A program made the position numbers and the translations under genes. A model generated the notes under the pieces. That model did not search any database. It saw only the letters and a list, made by a program, of their open reading frames with translations, and had not been told where the DNA came from. DNA of 64,000 nt from Rhabditoides inermis (Eukaryota > Nematoda > Chromadorea > Rhabditida > Rhabditidae), in assembly GCA_963966185.1 (NCBI GenBank), contig CAWZYM010000112.1, forward strand, positions 187,001 through 251,000. Direction: 5' to 3'. Below are positions 41,538-54,363 of this stretch, one piece after another (the stretch's first letter is position 1; the number at the start of each line of letters is the position of its first letter).

Positions 41538-44500
41538 ATGCGCTGGGTGGGGTGGGCGTGTCTAGTGTGGGCGGGGCTTGTCGGCTGGGCGCGCGCCGAC
41601 TCGCTCTATGACTCCTCCGACCCCATACTCGAGCTGTACACCGACACCTTCAACGAGGCCGTCTACAACACGGTGAGTGTGTGTTCTATGCGTTGTGTGT
41701 TTTGATGTTTGTGATTTGCAGCCCAAGGCCCATTTTGTCGAATTCTACTCGTCGTGGTGTGGGGCGTGCATCGCCTATGCGCCCACTTTCAAGAAGTTCG
41801 CCCGGTGAGTCGTGGCTTCGTGGGTGGTCCCTGATGGTTTCAGTGTTTTGGGTATGGACTAATGGAAGCATGCGTTTTTGCGGGAAACAGACGTGCTGCA
41901 CACTAGACAGAAAGAATAGAATTAAAAAAATATCTCGCAGGCACCTCTCTCCCTGGTCGCCCATCGTCCAAGTGACTGTGGTGAACTGCGCCGATGACAG
42001 AAACATGCCGCTGTGCAGGGAACACGGCATCTCCGCCTTCCCCACGCTCAAGGTAGGATTATTGATTATTTATTTATTGATTTTTATATTAGATCGAGCT
42101 TTCAGTACTTGACACCTGTAGTATCACTATTGATTGATTAGCTATTTGATATTGATTGATTGCTTTGCAGTACTTCAAGTACATGTCGACGGCGCACAGC
42201 GACGCGCAGCCCTATCAGGTGAGTGGGTCGATATAAATCGATAATCGATATTCAGATATAACGATTCCGGATAAACGATTGATTGATCGATCGATAAATC
42301 GATAATCGCCGTTCAGGGCGACAAATACCAGCTGGAGGGTATGGAGAAGGACGTGGCGGCGCTCGTCAAGGCCGACGCCGACCAGCAGAAGCCCACCGGA
42401 TGGCCCAGCTTCGCCGACATGCCCAGGTGAGCGGGGAGGGAGGTGTACTGTAGGTATACTGTACTTTATGTATACTGTATGTAGGTATACTGTACCTGGG
42501 GAAGTGATTGTGTGTACTTTTGAATTCTGTACATATTGATTGCATTGTTAGAAGTAACATCGCCGTACTTTTCCGGGTTTATGGTTCGCTTAGATATTAG
42601 AATCATTGTACACGTATTACGGTATTGGTTACTGTACTTTGAACCACTGTACTTGCGGTATACGTTACCGTACCCGTTCAGCTCGTCGTCTATTTCGGAT
42701 GCGTGGGCGTCGGCGGGCGAGGCGCAGCTGCTCGGAGTGGCCGTGCAGAACGAGCCGGCCAGCACTGCCTGGGCGGTCAGTGGGGGGGGGGGTAGAACAG
42801 GGTAGATCACTGGTAGATCGATTGTGGTTTGGGTAGATCGGTCGTGAGTAGTTTTAAATTGTATGTTTGTTATGAGAGTGTGAGTGGGTGGAGGAAATAT
42901 GTATTTGAGAGAGTATATCGAAGTGAAGTAGATCAGTAGTGATAGGATATATATATTGGTCGAGGGCAGTCGAATTGCTATGCTAGTGAGCGGTGCGTGT
43001 GGGGTAGAGTGAAGAGGATAGAGAGGTGACAGTTAGAGTTGTTCAATGCGTTGATTATAGCTGGAGATCAACTTCCACTCGTCGCGGTCTGTCCGCGTGG
43101 CGCACATCTCCTCTGCCCATCCGATGGCCGCCCAGATAGGAGACGACCACTTCCAGCTATTCAAGAAGGGCGAGTTCGGAGCGCCACTCTGGAGCGGGTG
43201 AGTGCGGAGTGGGATTATTTGTATGTATCTCATTAGTCATTTGACAAACAGAGACTTCGATAATTGAATACTATATCGCTGTTGAGTCGTTGGTTCCTGG
43301 GTGAAACGTAGGTATCGTTACATTGCAATGATTTTTTTAATCGACGGCGACGGTTCTGGATATTGGTGTGGTGGGTGTAGCATAGATGCTATAATGACTA
43401 GCGAGGTTATTGGAGTGCTCGATTGAAAATATAAATGAGTGCATTACTTCAGTGACGTCTCGTCGTGGGTGGCTATCCAGGAGAAGATCGACGAGCTCAT
43501 CACGGAACACGGAGGAGGAGGAGGAGGAGCAGCCGGAGCAGCCGGAGCAGAGCAGGTGAGCAGGAGTCCTTGAATAAGATTGCTCCGTAGATCATTTTGT
43601 TTCTGAACGTGGGGCGTGTAAAAGCAGGTGCAGCGTTATTTTTTTGGCCGTAGTAGGGTACTGCATGCGCTTTCTGAATTGTGGTATTTTATCTATTAGC
43701 AAGTTGGTTGTGTGCGTGAAGCGTAAGATGTGTGGAACTATTTAAATTTGATCCGTTCCGTATGCACTTGTAGTATAGTCAAGTCAGGATATAGCGATTC
43801 TGAATATGTGCTTGATTGATCGGTTGGAGTTACATTTTATCGCTACAGGTCGCTGCTCCGGTTGCGTACGTGTAGCAAACGAGTTGTGGTAATTATTTTA
43901 TTTATATTATCCTCTTCAGGTTGCCGCCCCGGTCGCGCAGGCGGCCCCTGCTGCTGCCGGCGACTCAGCCATCAACCTCGATAACTACAAGGTGCAGAAT
44001 GCGGACCTGGCAAGTGCACTCGGATACATGCTCAACAAGGTATGTGGGGAGAAAGGGAGAGAGAGGGGGGGAGCGAGAGCGAGAGCGAGAGAGGAAGAGA
44101 GAAAGAGAGAGAGAGGGAGAGAGAGAAAGAGAGAGAGCGAGAGAGAGATGGTTCACTTACAGGAGATCCCGCGTCGTGAGGTGATCGACGGCGAGAACCT
44201 GGCGGCTCTGAAACAGTGGATCCATACTCTCAACAAGGTGCGATTTGTATAATTCTTATTTTTAAAGAATCCTATTCATCGAGAGATTGTTGGTGCCTTT
44301 CAATATACGATTCTATGCGTTGACGAATCGTATTTTGTGAAGAATACCATTCGGTTAGTACTGTTTATGGTTTCGGTTGCCGATAGCGCGGGAGTGGAAG
44401 AGATAAAATCTGCGCATTCTTCGGCACGCTTCCTGTATCGTATTCTGTAGAGAAATTAAGTGATATATAGAGTTCTATTCCCACAACAAGTGTGGGGGTA

Positions 44501-45043
44501 GCTGAGGAATAAAATAGCGGCATTAGCGTGCAAAACAAGAGAGTCAGACGGTTAAAGCACTGTATTCGGTATCTGAGTTCCTGAGTTATTTTTGCAAATT
44601 GAGTTACGTTTCTAATATTTTGTCAGTACTGACATTTCCAGTACGCGCCCGGCACGACCCCGGTGCGTCGTCTGCTGCACAGACTGGATGAGTGGGTGCA
44701 ACTCAAGATGGACAGGGTCACCGCCGACGAGTGGATCGCCAAGGTCGACAGCGTCCAGGTACGGTAATCTCTGTTGGGGTACTGTAGGTTGGTTTCTATC
44801 CATCAATGTTGTGTGGTACGGTAGTATTCTTGAGGTACTGTAGGTCGGTTTCCTGTCTACCATAGTAAGATAGCGTTCTTGAGGTACTGTAGGTTTGTTT
44901 TCGTCTTCGAGAGAAGTAGGGGTACTGTAGATTGTGTGAGTACTGTATTATGAGTTGCAGACGGATCTCGGCCACCCTCTGCCCGCCAATGCGACGTGGC
45001 TAGCGTGCCAGGGAAGCAAGCCGAATCTGAGGTGGGGAGGAGA

Positions 45044-45096
<53 letters not shown>

Positions 45097-46270
45097 CGAG
45101 AGCGAGAGAGCGAAAGAGAGAGAGAGAGAGAGGGGGGGGGGTGATAGAGTCGTCCTCTACAGAGGCTACACATGCGGTCTGTGGACGCTGGCGCACGCTG
45201 TGACAGTGCAGGCCTACAAGCAGGACGGAAAGAGTGAGTGGAGGAGTAAGTCGTAGTATTGTAGTAGTTTGTGCAAAAATATCTTTCACCCTGTGTACAT
45301 GTTGGGGAGATGGTGTGGGGTTCAATTGAAACTTTTCCAGTGCGTTAGTGTTTATACTCTCAGACTCATCAGATCTTTATCATCTAATGATATATTCTGA
45401 ACTCTACCCTATGCTATAAATCCCGGATAATTGATTAGACTTGATTGATATGATATTGCAGACCCGTCGTTCAAGCCGGTGGTGGATGTGCTGGAGCCGT
45501 TCCACCAGTTCATCTACCGCTTCCTCTCGTGCGGAGAGTGCGCGCAGAACTTCGACAAGGAGGCCGCCAACCATGGACTCGCGCTCGTCACCAGACCTGG
45601 TGGGTTGCATTTTCTGGAAAATACTAGAAATTTAAGTTTCATGGGAATGTCGGTAGCTAATGTGGTTTACTGCTTCTAATATTAAGGATATAAGATGTAT
45701 TACTGATGTGATCAACAATGTGACAACTTTGCAATGAAGTGCTGATAGAGGAATATGAGTGAAGAAAGTGGGAGTGACGTCATCCCCTCTTACAGAGGAC
45801 GTAGTGATGTGGCTGTGGCGAGTGCACAACTCTGTCAACAAGCGACTGTCAGGCGCGCCCGCCGAAGATCCCACCCATGTCAAGAGACAGTTCCCGCCAA
45901 AGGTATGTGAACTGCAGGATTACTGTAGTTTTGTTTGTAAAATTGAGTTTTCTGAACTTTCACTTCGTTGAGTCCGAGGCGTTTGAATTGATTGAATTGA
46001 GTGTTACCGTACCCCTTCGCAGGCGCTGTGTCCCCACTGCTGGAACGGAGAGGAGCTGGATGAACAGAAGTCGTTCGACTTCATGCTAGCCTACTACGCT
46101 GACGTCAGGACAGATCCCGTCAAGGTACTGTAGGGCTACTGTGGGGTTACTGTACTGTCAATTGCAGGCTGCACCCGGGTACAAGGTTAGCGAGTTCGCT
46201 GACGGAAAGATGCAGCGGGCGGGAGCTCGCCGGCTCAATCCCAAGTTTGCTGTTCATGCCGAGAAGGTGA

Positions 46271-46342
<72 letters not shown>

Positions 46343-46385
46343 TTCTCTCTTTCTCTCTTTCTCTCTTTCTCTCTTTCTCTCTTTC

Positions 46386-46416
<31 letters not shown>

Positions 46417-47222
46417 TTCTTTCTCTCTTTCTCTCTTTCACTCTTTCTCTCTTTCTCTCTTTCTCTCTTTCTCTCTTTCTCTCTTTCTCTCTTTCTCTCT
46501 TTCTCTCTCTCTTTCTTTCTCTTTTTCTCTCTTTCTCTCTTTCTCTCTCTCTCCCACTTCTCAAGAAAATGGAATTACTGTACTGTAGGGTTACTATACT
46601 TACTCTGTGATTACTGTAGGTTGACAAGCTGGAGGAGGCGGAAGAGCGTTTGCGACGGGAGCTCGACGCCAGTCCGCAGCGACAGTGGAGGGACATTGAG
46701 GGATACGGTGGGTGGGGAAGGGGGAGGAGAAGGAAGGAAGACGAGAGTAGTGTTAGTGGGATAGTGTGGACTAATGGACAGAGTGGACTAGTGTACTCAA
46801 CAGACGGTATGAGATGGTGTAGCAAGTATAGTGATTGACTCCATGGTAGATGAGGGTTTTCTAATGTATTTGGTAGACGGTATGGGAAGGTGTAGCAAGC
46901 TAGTATGCTGGCAGACTCAGTGGTAGGTAAAGGGAGAGGGGGGAGGTGGATGGACGTTTGAGAGAGGAGGGCACGGAAGTGAGAATACGGACTATTGTAG
47001 ACTTGGTATGTCTATGATTCCTTCCAGAGAGCACAGTGGACAAGTCTTCGCGCTCGCACTTCTACCTTATCTGGCTGACCGGTGAGTGATATCGATTTTT
47101 ATACTGATTATCGATTGTTTTCAGTGATTGCGGTGGCTATCATAATTGTTTACTGCAAGTACAAGAGGAATCGCTCGAAATTCTGGAAGACTTTCTACTA
47201 CCACCAGGACTTCAAATTGTGA
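41538..47222 (+). CDS. Quiescin sulfhydryl oxidase (QSOX), 20 exons, about 653 aa
   Basis: QSOX oxidises protein thiols to disulfides and passes electrons through FAD to oxygen in the Golgi and outside the cell. Exon 1 encodes a signal peptide ([20 protein letters not shown]). Exon 2 has a thioredoxin active site, [23 protein letters not shown] follows. The helical linker spans 43.0-44.8 kb. The Erv domain includes [36 protein letters not shown] (CxxC that reduces FAD), [10 protein letters not shown] and CPHCW. A single membrane helix, [10 protein letters not shown], and a short basic tail close the protein, as in membrane-bound QSOX. Exon boundaries include 41538-41672, 41722-41804, 41941-42052, 42171-42218, 42317-42426, 42682-42775, 43061-43197, 43453-43555, 43920-44039, 44163-44237, 44642-44758, 44961-45031, 45163-45233, 45462-45599, 45796-45902, 46023-46124, 46168-46266, 46620-46707, 47028-47081, 47125-47222. 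All phases agree. Confidence 0.95.
46272..46555. repeat. (CT)n/(TTTCTC)n tract in a QSOX intron
   Basis: Pure pyrimidine on the coding strand starting six bases after the donor. It moves from (CT)n through an ATCT patch to a TTTCTC-type hexamer repeat. The open frames across it are artefacts. Confidence 0.95.
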
Positions 47223-48680
47223 TTTGCCTTTCCACTTTCCTTATTTTCTTACAGCTTTGCTATACGTTGCGAGATACGTTTGCACTATGAACCGAAACAG
47301 TCACTTTGTGTGACGTCATAGGGTGCTCTCTCCTCGTGTGTGGTGTGTATCAATCGATACGTTGTGATATCGATCGTTTATGTCTGTCTATCTCTTGGTA
47401 GGTCACTATTGATCGACGTTGATGATTCTTTAATCATCGGCCCTCTCTTGGTTGTGTGCGTGCGTTCCGGTTGTGATTCTCTTGTGCGGCGCTCCGCCCA
47501 CATATGTCCCGCCCTCTCCTCGTCTCTTTATCTTTCTCATTTATTCATTCTCTCTTAGTCTATCGCGGGAAAAGCATGTGTGATGTTGTATAGATGATTA
47601 TTTTGCTCAATAAATTACTATTTATTATCCGAGAGATTGTTGATTGGTTTGAGAGTGCACGTGTGCTTTTCCCGCTTCTACATAACAACATATCCCCTCC
47701 TCTGTTGTCTAACCCCTTTATGTTCAGTGTGCACGCGCCTATGTTGCATCCTATGTTCACAATGTGATTCCAGGTTCGGAGGAGCGCCACAGAAGGAGTA
47801 CACTGCGTAGAGAGAATGGAGAGAATTCGGAGAGATGGGTTGGGAGGGTTGCTAACCACGAGTATTACACCGCATATGAGAGTATTTGATATTTTGAGAT
47901 TGTTTTGTATTTATTGTCCTAATTGTTTGTGATAAATGTGATACATTGCGAGAATATTGGGATTGTTTTTTTGGTTACAGTATTGCTATGACATTTTTTT
48001 TTTAAAATATAACCGACCTTTTATAAATGTTTTACTTTATCCTTGTTTCGGCCTGATCAGTTGTAAAAGAAATACATTTTATTATCGGCTCTCGCGTTTC
48101 TGGTTTTTTGGATTTCTGGCATTTCCTCTCTAGGACGGTGTTTCGATGGCGACCATGATCGAAGGGACTCGCTTGGCTCGAAAACGATGAGAACATAAAC
48201 TTTCGGTGTGAGAACGAGAAAGGGATTACTATCCCAGGTTGTGCAATGCAACTTGACGTGGTGGGTGGCGCAAGCTTTCCGAAAGTGTTGAACGCGGCGT
48301 GATGAGTGAACCTAAAGTGCGCTCGAACCCTAATCAGCCTGAGTTTTCCGTGGCTCCCCTGAGCCTCTAATGATGTCAGACAATCTTTTCACAAACATCA
48401 ATCAAATTATAATGTGATTACAATTGTATAACAGCTAAAAATATTTGTAAAAAAAATAAGTTGTTTTATCTCTAGTGTTTTATTCTGCAGATAGAGTGTG
48501 AATTGTGCTAGTGGGTGCGGTTTTCGACGAAATTTTCACCCTTCAAATTTAGGCTGAAATTTGCGCATCTATTTGAATTCTGTTTTACCGTTTATGGTGA
48601 TATGTTATGTTCTCTTTGTTCGTATTTCGTAGAAATGAATATTCATCAGCTTTCGGACCAGTCGGCCACTGCCTGGGGCG
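47223..48680. other. Intergenic region between QSOX and the AT-hook gene
   Basis: No supported gene. AATAAA at about 47609 may be the QSOX poly(A) signal. The region is otherwise moderately AT-rich with no clear repeat family. Confidence 0.55.
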
Positions 48681-51001
48681 ATGTCGCAGCCGAGTACATC
48701 GCTTCGCACTCCGCCGCGCGGCTCCCTCCAAAACTTCCTCCGCACCAACTCCTACCAGATCAAGTGAGTTTCTTTATACATGTTTTACTTTACATTATTT
48801 ATGTTTCAGCCAGAGGCGGGTGGGCGGCTCGGAGGACGCATCGGCGCGGCAGCATGCGCGTCGCAATGCGCTCCTCGACTTCGCCACCAGCGACAGCGCC
48901 TCCAGCTCGCAGCTCTCCAGCCTCGCCTCGCCCGCCAGAAACGTTCGGTTAGTTTATTGTATTATTTGTACTCATATAAAAATTGTTTTTATAATAATTT
49001 GATTGAGGCGTTGTCTGTTCTCGCGGTCGCCGTCTCCGGACGAGGGTTTGAGCAAGAGTGGGCGGCGCGTGGTGCGCAAGCAGCCCCAGCCAGTCGCGCT
49101 CCTCGAGCAGTGGAGAGTGCAGTGAGTTTATACTTTTTGGACATGTTTCCTACGAGTTGTGCAGCTCAAGGTTGGGTCACTTCCATGTTGAAGGAAATCG
49201 GTAATCTGAAAATACTGATGTTCTGGAAATGTATGTATTGTTGCCTGATTAAGCCGACTTGTACCCGGTCGTTCAGGCGTGCGGCGTGGCTGATGGACAC
49301 GGACAGCGAGTTGTCGGAGCTGGAGGAGCAGCCGCCATCGCCCGCCCTCACCCCGCCCCGACCCAAACGCGCCCGCACCAGCGACAAGGCCACCAAGGTG
49401 AATTTTAATTGTATCTAATAAAATAACAAGTTAAAAAAATGTTTCCCAGACGCCGTCCCGGCAGAGCTCCTCGCGCCAGAAGGCCGGCGGAGAGTCGTCC
49501 GTGAGAAAGGGCAAGGGACGCGGCCGCTTCAACAGGTATATCGTTTTAGGTTGTTTTGATAGATGTCATGTATACAGGGAGGCGTCGCCGGCTGCTCCGC
49601 CGCCGGTGGCGGAGAAGACGATCTCGAAGCGCGGCCGTCCGAGGAAGGCCGCCAGCGAGGGACAGGCGAAGACGGCCAAGCAGCCGCGCAAGAGGACCGC
49701 CAACACGGTGCGTCGAACGAATCCCATGTGCTAACTATGTTATTTATGCCAATAATTGGGACCGCATTTGAAGGAGAATTAGTGACATCTGTTCAATTTT
49801 AACAAGGATAGTTATTGCAACATATTTCTGATGGGGAACCGAACTATGTTTGCATGAAGGTAGCGCGGGTGATTACTTGTATTGGGCCAAGGAGCCTAAT
49901 ACAACTGTGTTGTATAATTCGTTTGCAGCCCGCCGCCGACGCTTCGCCGACTCGCGTGACCCGCTCGAAGCGCGCGCGTCTCGCCAACGACGCCAACCAC
50001 CCTGCCACCGGGACTGTCGAGAGTGCGGTTTGTCGTCACAGTCAGAGATGTATCACATCAAATCAAATCATCAAATGTTTATCCGGAAGCGCTTATTCAT
50101 GTACATATTGAACGCATGACTCATGCGGCATGAGAGATGGTTTGGTTAGCGCTGGGAAATGAGGTCGTTCCATTTTCGGCGGTCGTTGGTCACTGTCCGT
50201 CTCCATTCGAGATGTATCTGGGATCGGTATACATGAACACGCAATCACAACAATATGATAGAAAGAATACAGACAGTAGACCCTTGTCGTCCTTGATATC
50301 TCACGTGTTGTGATGCAGGCGGAGGAGGAGGCTGTTCCGGAGGACCCGTGTCCCCCGCCCACCGACTCGTCTCTGTCGTGCGAGACGCTCACCCAGCCCT
50401 CCTCGCTGATGGAGGCACAAGCACAGGCAGACAGCGAGTGCCGAGGGGACGACGTGAGTACATTCGTTATTTGTATGAGTTATGTCGTAATCCAAGAACC
50501 CCATCTTGGTCTCGACTAGGAGGACCCCGGCTAAACAAAACAAAAAAAGTTATATAAATCAAACATTCGCGCCCAAGAAATGGTGTGTGTGTTGTATAGA
50601 TTGAACACCTTTGTTCAGCTGCCGCTGGCGTTGGAGGAGCGGAACGAGGAGGGAAAGGTGTTCGTGGACGACGAGCACCGGGAGAGGAGGGAGAAGGAGG
50701 AGAAGAGGTGGGTGGAGAGAGAGAGGAGGGAGAGAGAGAAAGTCTACATTTAGGCAGGAGCGGGTTCGCGCCGCGGTGCTGCTCGCGAACTGCGAGCAAA
50801 ACGATCTCTTCCTCAACCGACTCGACTGCGACAGCACTGGTCAGATTCGTATCATTGATTGGTATTGATTTATCGATTGTAGAGGAGTGTTCGGACTGGG
50901 AGGCGGAGGAGGTGGCTGAGATGGACTTTGACGATGACTTTGAGCGCATCCTGCAGATCACCCGCGAGAGAGCGGAGAAGAGGGCGGCTGCTGACAACTA
51001 G
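48681..51001 (+). CDS. AT-hook nuclear protein of unknown function, 11 exons, about 399 aa
   Basis: Exons 48681-48763, 48810-48947, 49008-49121, 49277-49397, 49450-49535, 49578-49707, 49929-50027, 50319-50453, 50619-50707, 50754-50839 and 50883-51001 join in one frame, starting MSQPSTSLRTPPRGS. Visible features are a proline/serine-rich amino end, LMDTDSELSELEEQPPSP, a basic PPRPKRART, RKGKGRGRF, an AT-hook KRGRPRK in the middle, a second basic TRVTRSKRARL, then an acidic carboxy-terminal half ending in an amphipathic stretch DFDDDFERILQITRERAEK. AT-hooks bind the minor groove of AT-rich DNA, so a chromatin role is likely. No specific family was recognised. Proposed first exon: other ATGs exist upstream in other frames. 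Confidence 0.75.
50488..50545 (+). mobile_element. SINE 3'-tail fragment in an intron
   Basis: GTCGTAATCCAAGAACCCC, then TCTCGACTAGGAGGACCCC and an A-rich end, match the tail of the SINE at 10203-10503. The tRNA head is missing (5' truncation), as expected for reverse-transcribed elements. It is in the AT-hook gene intron 50454-50618. Confidence 0.7.
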
Positions 51002-51884
51002 ACGCTGGATCAGCCTCCCTCATTCTCTCCTCGTCTCACACTCAGTCTCCTCTCACTTTTACTAATATTCGTCTCTCTTTCGATTCTTTTGGTCCGTATA
51101 GCTCGAAATGTGTTCAATATATTACTCGATTTTAGATCTGTGAATATGTGTTTGTATTAGATGTTTTCGTTCAGTTTTTGCGACAGTTGTGTTCGATTTG
51201 GTGCTGTGAGTTGAAATGAGATAAATTTGTGATCGAGTTCTCTTTTTTTTGTTCTAATATGAACTTATCAGTAACAAACGAGGATTGTTCGTCTGACCGA
51301 TTTTTTTCAAATATGACGAGTGACTATCAACTATCAACTCATCAAATAAATGTTGATCATTTCAATCTTTCCTACATTTTTTTCGCTTCCAGAAATTGAA
51401 CGAGTTACAATATGTATCATTTCTGAGTGAGATCAAATAGATTTCTCGATGTTTGACCATTTCCGCGACTGAAAGTCGGAAAAAGATTAAAAAAAACGGC
51501 TGGCGAGCATATGATAATCCATGTAAGCACGTGGCGGGGTCGAAAAAGTATTTTCGGTATCGACTATGTATCATGCTCGACGATCAGCGAAGGGATTATA
51601 GCCTGCGCCAGAGCGATAGTTTTCGATCTACCTCGCTTGCAGTTCGAAACACGGTACCATAACCGTCTGCCTCTCTTGTTTTGCGTGCAATTGCCGAGAG
51701 CTGACTCTCCGTCTTGCTCTGATCTACCCACCGCGCGCAACTTATTGCGAGAATAGAACTATATCCACACGGCAAAATTAAAATGTTGTTTCAGTTAGGA
51801 AAAGCGCCGCCTCTCAACTCTTTCTCCCTCCCCTTCCCCCTCTCTCTCCTCTCTTTTCTCTCTCTCCCTCTCTATCTCTCTCTT

Positions 51885-51926
<42 letters not shown>

Positions 51927-52020
51927 TCTCTCTCCCTCTCTCTCTTCTGTTCTGTATCTCTGGGTTAGAGAGCAGAGAGTACTGTATCGCATCATAACAC
52001 AAACCCCACTGGCGCGTTAT
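51002..52020. other. Intergenic region with (CT)n tract
   Basis: No supported gene. AATAAA at about 51345 may end the AT-hook transcript. A dense (CT)n/TCTCCC tract lies at 51820-51950 on the plus strand. Confidence 0.6.
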
Positions 52021-52032
52021 GGAGGGTATATA

Positions 52033-52435
52033 AGGACATGCCAGTGAGGACAGAACAGAACAGAGAGAAGCACACCGTCACAACAGAGGACGGCTATATT
52101 CTGGAGGTGTTCCGAGTGCCACACGGGAGGAGCAGCGAACCGAGTGGGGGTGGGGGGGGGGGGTGGGTGAGAGTCTAGAGTGTCTTCTTGTCTAGGGTGT
52201 TTTCTAGTCTCGACGTAAAAGTTAGGTACACTAAAAATGATGCAAGCGATTTTTTTCAACGAAACTGATCTAATAAAACGAAACTAGAAACAAAACAATA
52301 TCGTTCACCTTCAGAAGCGTGTGATCATCATGCAGCGCGGGTTCATGTGCAGCAGCGATCACTGGGTGTCGAACCTGCCTGGACAGAGCCCCGGTACGCC
52401 CTTCCCTCCGGTCCCTCCCGGTCCACGCGACTCTC

Positions 52436-52493
<58 letters not shown>

Positions 52494-54217
52494 TCCTGCA
52501 GCCTTGGTGTTCGCCGATGCTGGCTTCGATGTGTGGCTGACAAACATGCGCGGAAACCGCTACGGCAAGGGGCACACCACCCTCGACTCGAAGAACGATG
52601 CGGCTTTCTGGGACTCTCCAGCTGGCAGGACATGTCAGAGAAGGATCTGCCGGCGCTGGTCGACTACGCCCTGCAGGCGGCCGTCCAGCAGAAGCTCTAC
52701 TACATGGGACATTCGCAGGTCGGTTTTCGGAATCAATCAACTTACGAAGGAACATCAGCGTTGTATTGTAATAATCTTTATCTGCCAAGCCAAGAGAATA
52801 TAGAGACACAGTGAAAAAACAGGAAACACAACAGGAAATGTACAGTGCGACAAATATTGAGCTGATCCTAGGCTATCTGTATCAAACATCTAGCTACTTA
52901 TGGGGCTCCTAAACGTCTATGCGAAATGATTCACATACTCTAGTCATGTTCGCGAAGCTGGCTGCCGACCCGGCGTTTGGTGACAAGATCATTTGTTTCG
53001 ATGCGCTCGCCCCTATTGGAAAGATGGAGCACATGGGTGGACTGATCCGTTTCATCAAGGAGAGTATGCTCTGGCTGGTGGAGGTATGATTACAGAGACA
53101 ACGAAGATTCATGATTAACTATTCAGAGCCTCTACAAAATGGGTGGTCAGCGCGAGTTCCTACCGAAGAGCCTGATCATGACCTATGTCGGTCAGACTGC
53201 GTGTCTCGTTCGGACACCTGAATGCTCGATTTCACTCTGCAGCACCATTCTCTCATCCATCTCCGGCAAAGACTTCCACCAGAGCAACTGCGTGAGTGTC
53301 AATTGATTGAGTGCGCGCGTGCCGTGTCCGCGTGCCATGTCGATCGATAACTCGTTGCTACCAATGACACTGTTCAAGTTGCGGTCAGTCTCTTCAAAAC
53401 ACTCCCGAATGCCTTTGAAACACTCCCGAGTTGCCTTACGAATCGTCCTCAGAACACTCCCCAATTGCCTTCGGAATACTCCCGAATACCCCCGAACACT
53501 TCGGAATGCCTTGCTATCCCTTCGAAACACTTCGGAATTGATTTCGAAGAGACTGACCGCACCTTCAGTCGCGCAACGATATCTAAGTGGCGCAGACACC
53601 GGGAGGCTCGTCTTTCAAGAATTTCATCCACTGGGCGCAAATGGTCAAGAACAAGAACGTGAGGGGTAGTGAGATGTTGTCAGGCAAACAGACAAAAATG
53701 GAAAATCGGAAACTTTAGATCGCCAAGTTCGACCACACCGACGACTCGCGAGGCGTGGCGATGAACAAACAGCTGTACAACGCATCCAAGCCCCCGCTCT
53801 ACGATTATGCCAAGGTGGAACGTTTGATTGATTATATATGTGAGGATTAAGCATTTATTGGGATCAGATAGTGTGTGAATTGAATAAAATGTAATTTTAT
53901 AGATGAGCGTGCCGACATACCTTTACTGGTCATCGAACGACTATATGGCGACGGGCAAGGATATCTGGGAGTACATGCTGCCCAAGCTGTCGGAAAGTGG
54001 CAACCTCAAGGTAGGAAATAATCTTCTTCTATTCTTCATGCATCAGATATCAACGATGGATCACTTTCAGGGCAACTTCACGTTCCATGACTACAACCAC
54101 TTTGACTTTGTGTGGGCTTCCAACCTCACGGTCACGGAGCGCATCTTCTTCCCGATAGTCTACAACATCACCAACAACATCGTCGGTCCGAGTCTCGTCG
54201 AGCCGCCGAGGAATTGA
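52033..54217 (+). pseudogene. Lysosomal acid lipase-like (LIPL/LIPA family) gene with disabling lesions
   Basis: Nine exon blocks in order match abhydrolase lipases: VTTEDGYILEVFRVPHG (about 52070), SDHWVSNLP (52315-52393), FADAGFDVWLTNMRGNRYGK and YYMGHSQ (52502-52718), FDALAPIGKM (ending 53083), 53127-53291, TPGGSSFKNFIHWAQ (53569-53658), 53719-53814, YWSSNDYMA (53903-54010) and DYNHFDFVW (54071-54217). The nucleophile Ser, Asp and His are visible. However, exon 3 needs one extra base near 52613 to stay in frame. The exon after GHSQ has lost both an AG acceptor and the Gly expected in GHSQG. A TAA at 53584 replaces the conserved Tyr of the SRxxxY...TPxG motif. No signal peptide or start codon was found. 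Together this indicates a decaying gene, although sequencing error could explain one lesion. Confidence 0.78.
53382..53562. mobile_element. TIR element (GCGGTCAGTCTC family) in the lipase
   Basis: Starts GCGGTCAGTCTCTTCAAAAC and ends TTCGAAGAGACTGACCGC. The interior has multiple CTTCGGAAT/CTTCGAAAC-like units. The right end is seven bases from the acceptor before the exon at 53569, the same spacing as in xpg (30712 to 30719). Confidence 0.8.
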
Positions 54218-54363
54218 TGAGATTGACGATGTCGATAAAGTATTTCATAAATATTGTTGACTTGGTGAACTCATTCGACTCATGTGTCAACACGTTTGTC
54301 GTATCATTTCCTATCCCCCTCTCCCCCCACCCGGTCGCGCGAGTCGCTGTTGCTTTCACGGCC

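Noticed and set aside
46141..46825. Long frames on both strands across the QSOX intron
   Set aside because: They are Leu/Ser or Arg/Glu repeats from (CT)n. The real exons at 46168-46266 and 46620-46707 explain the coding parts.
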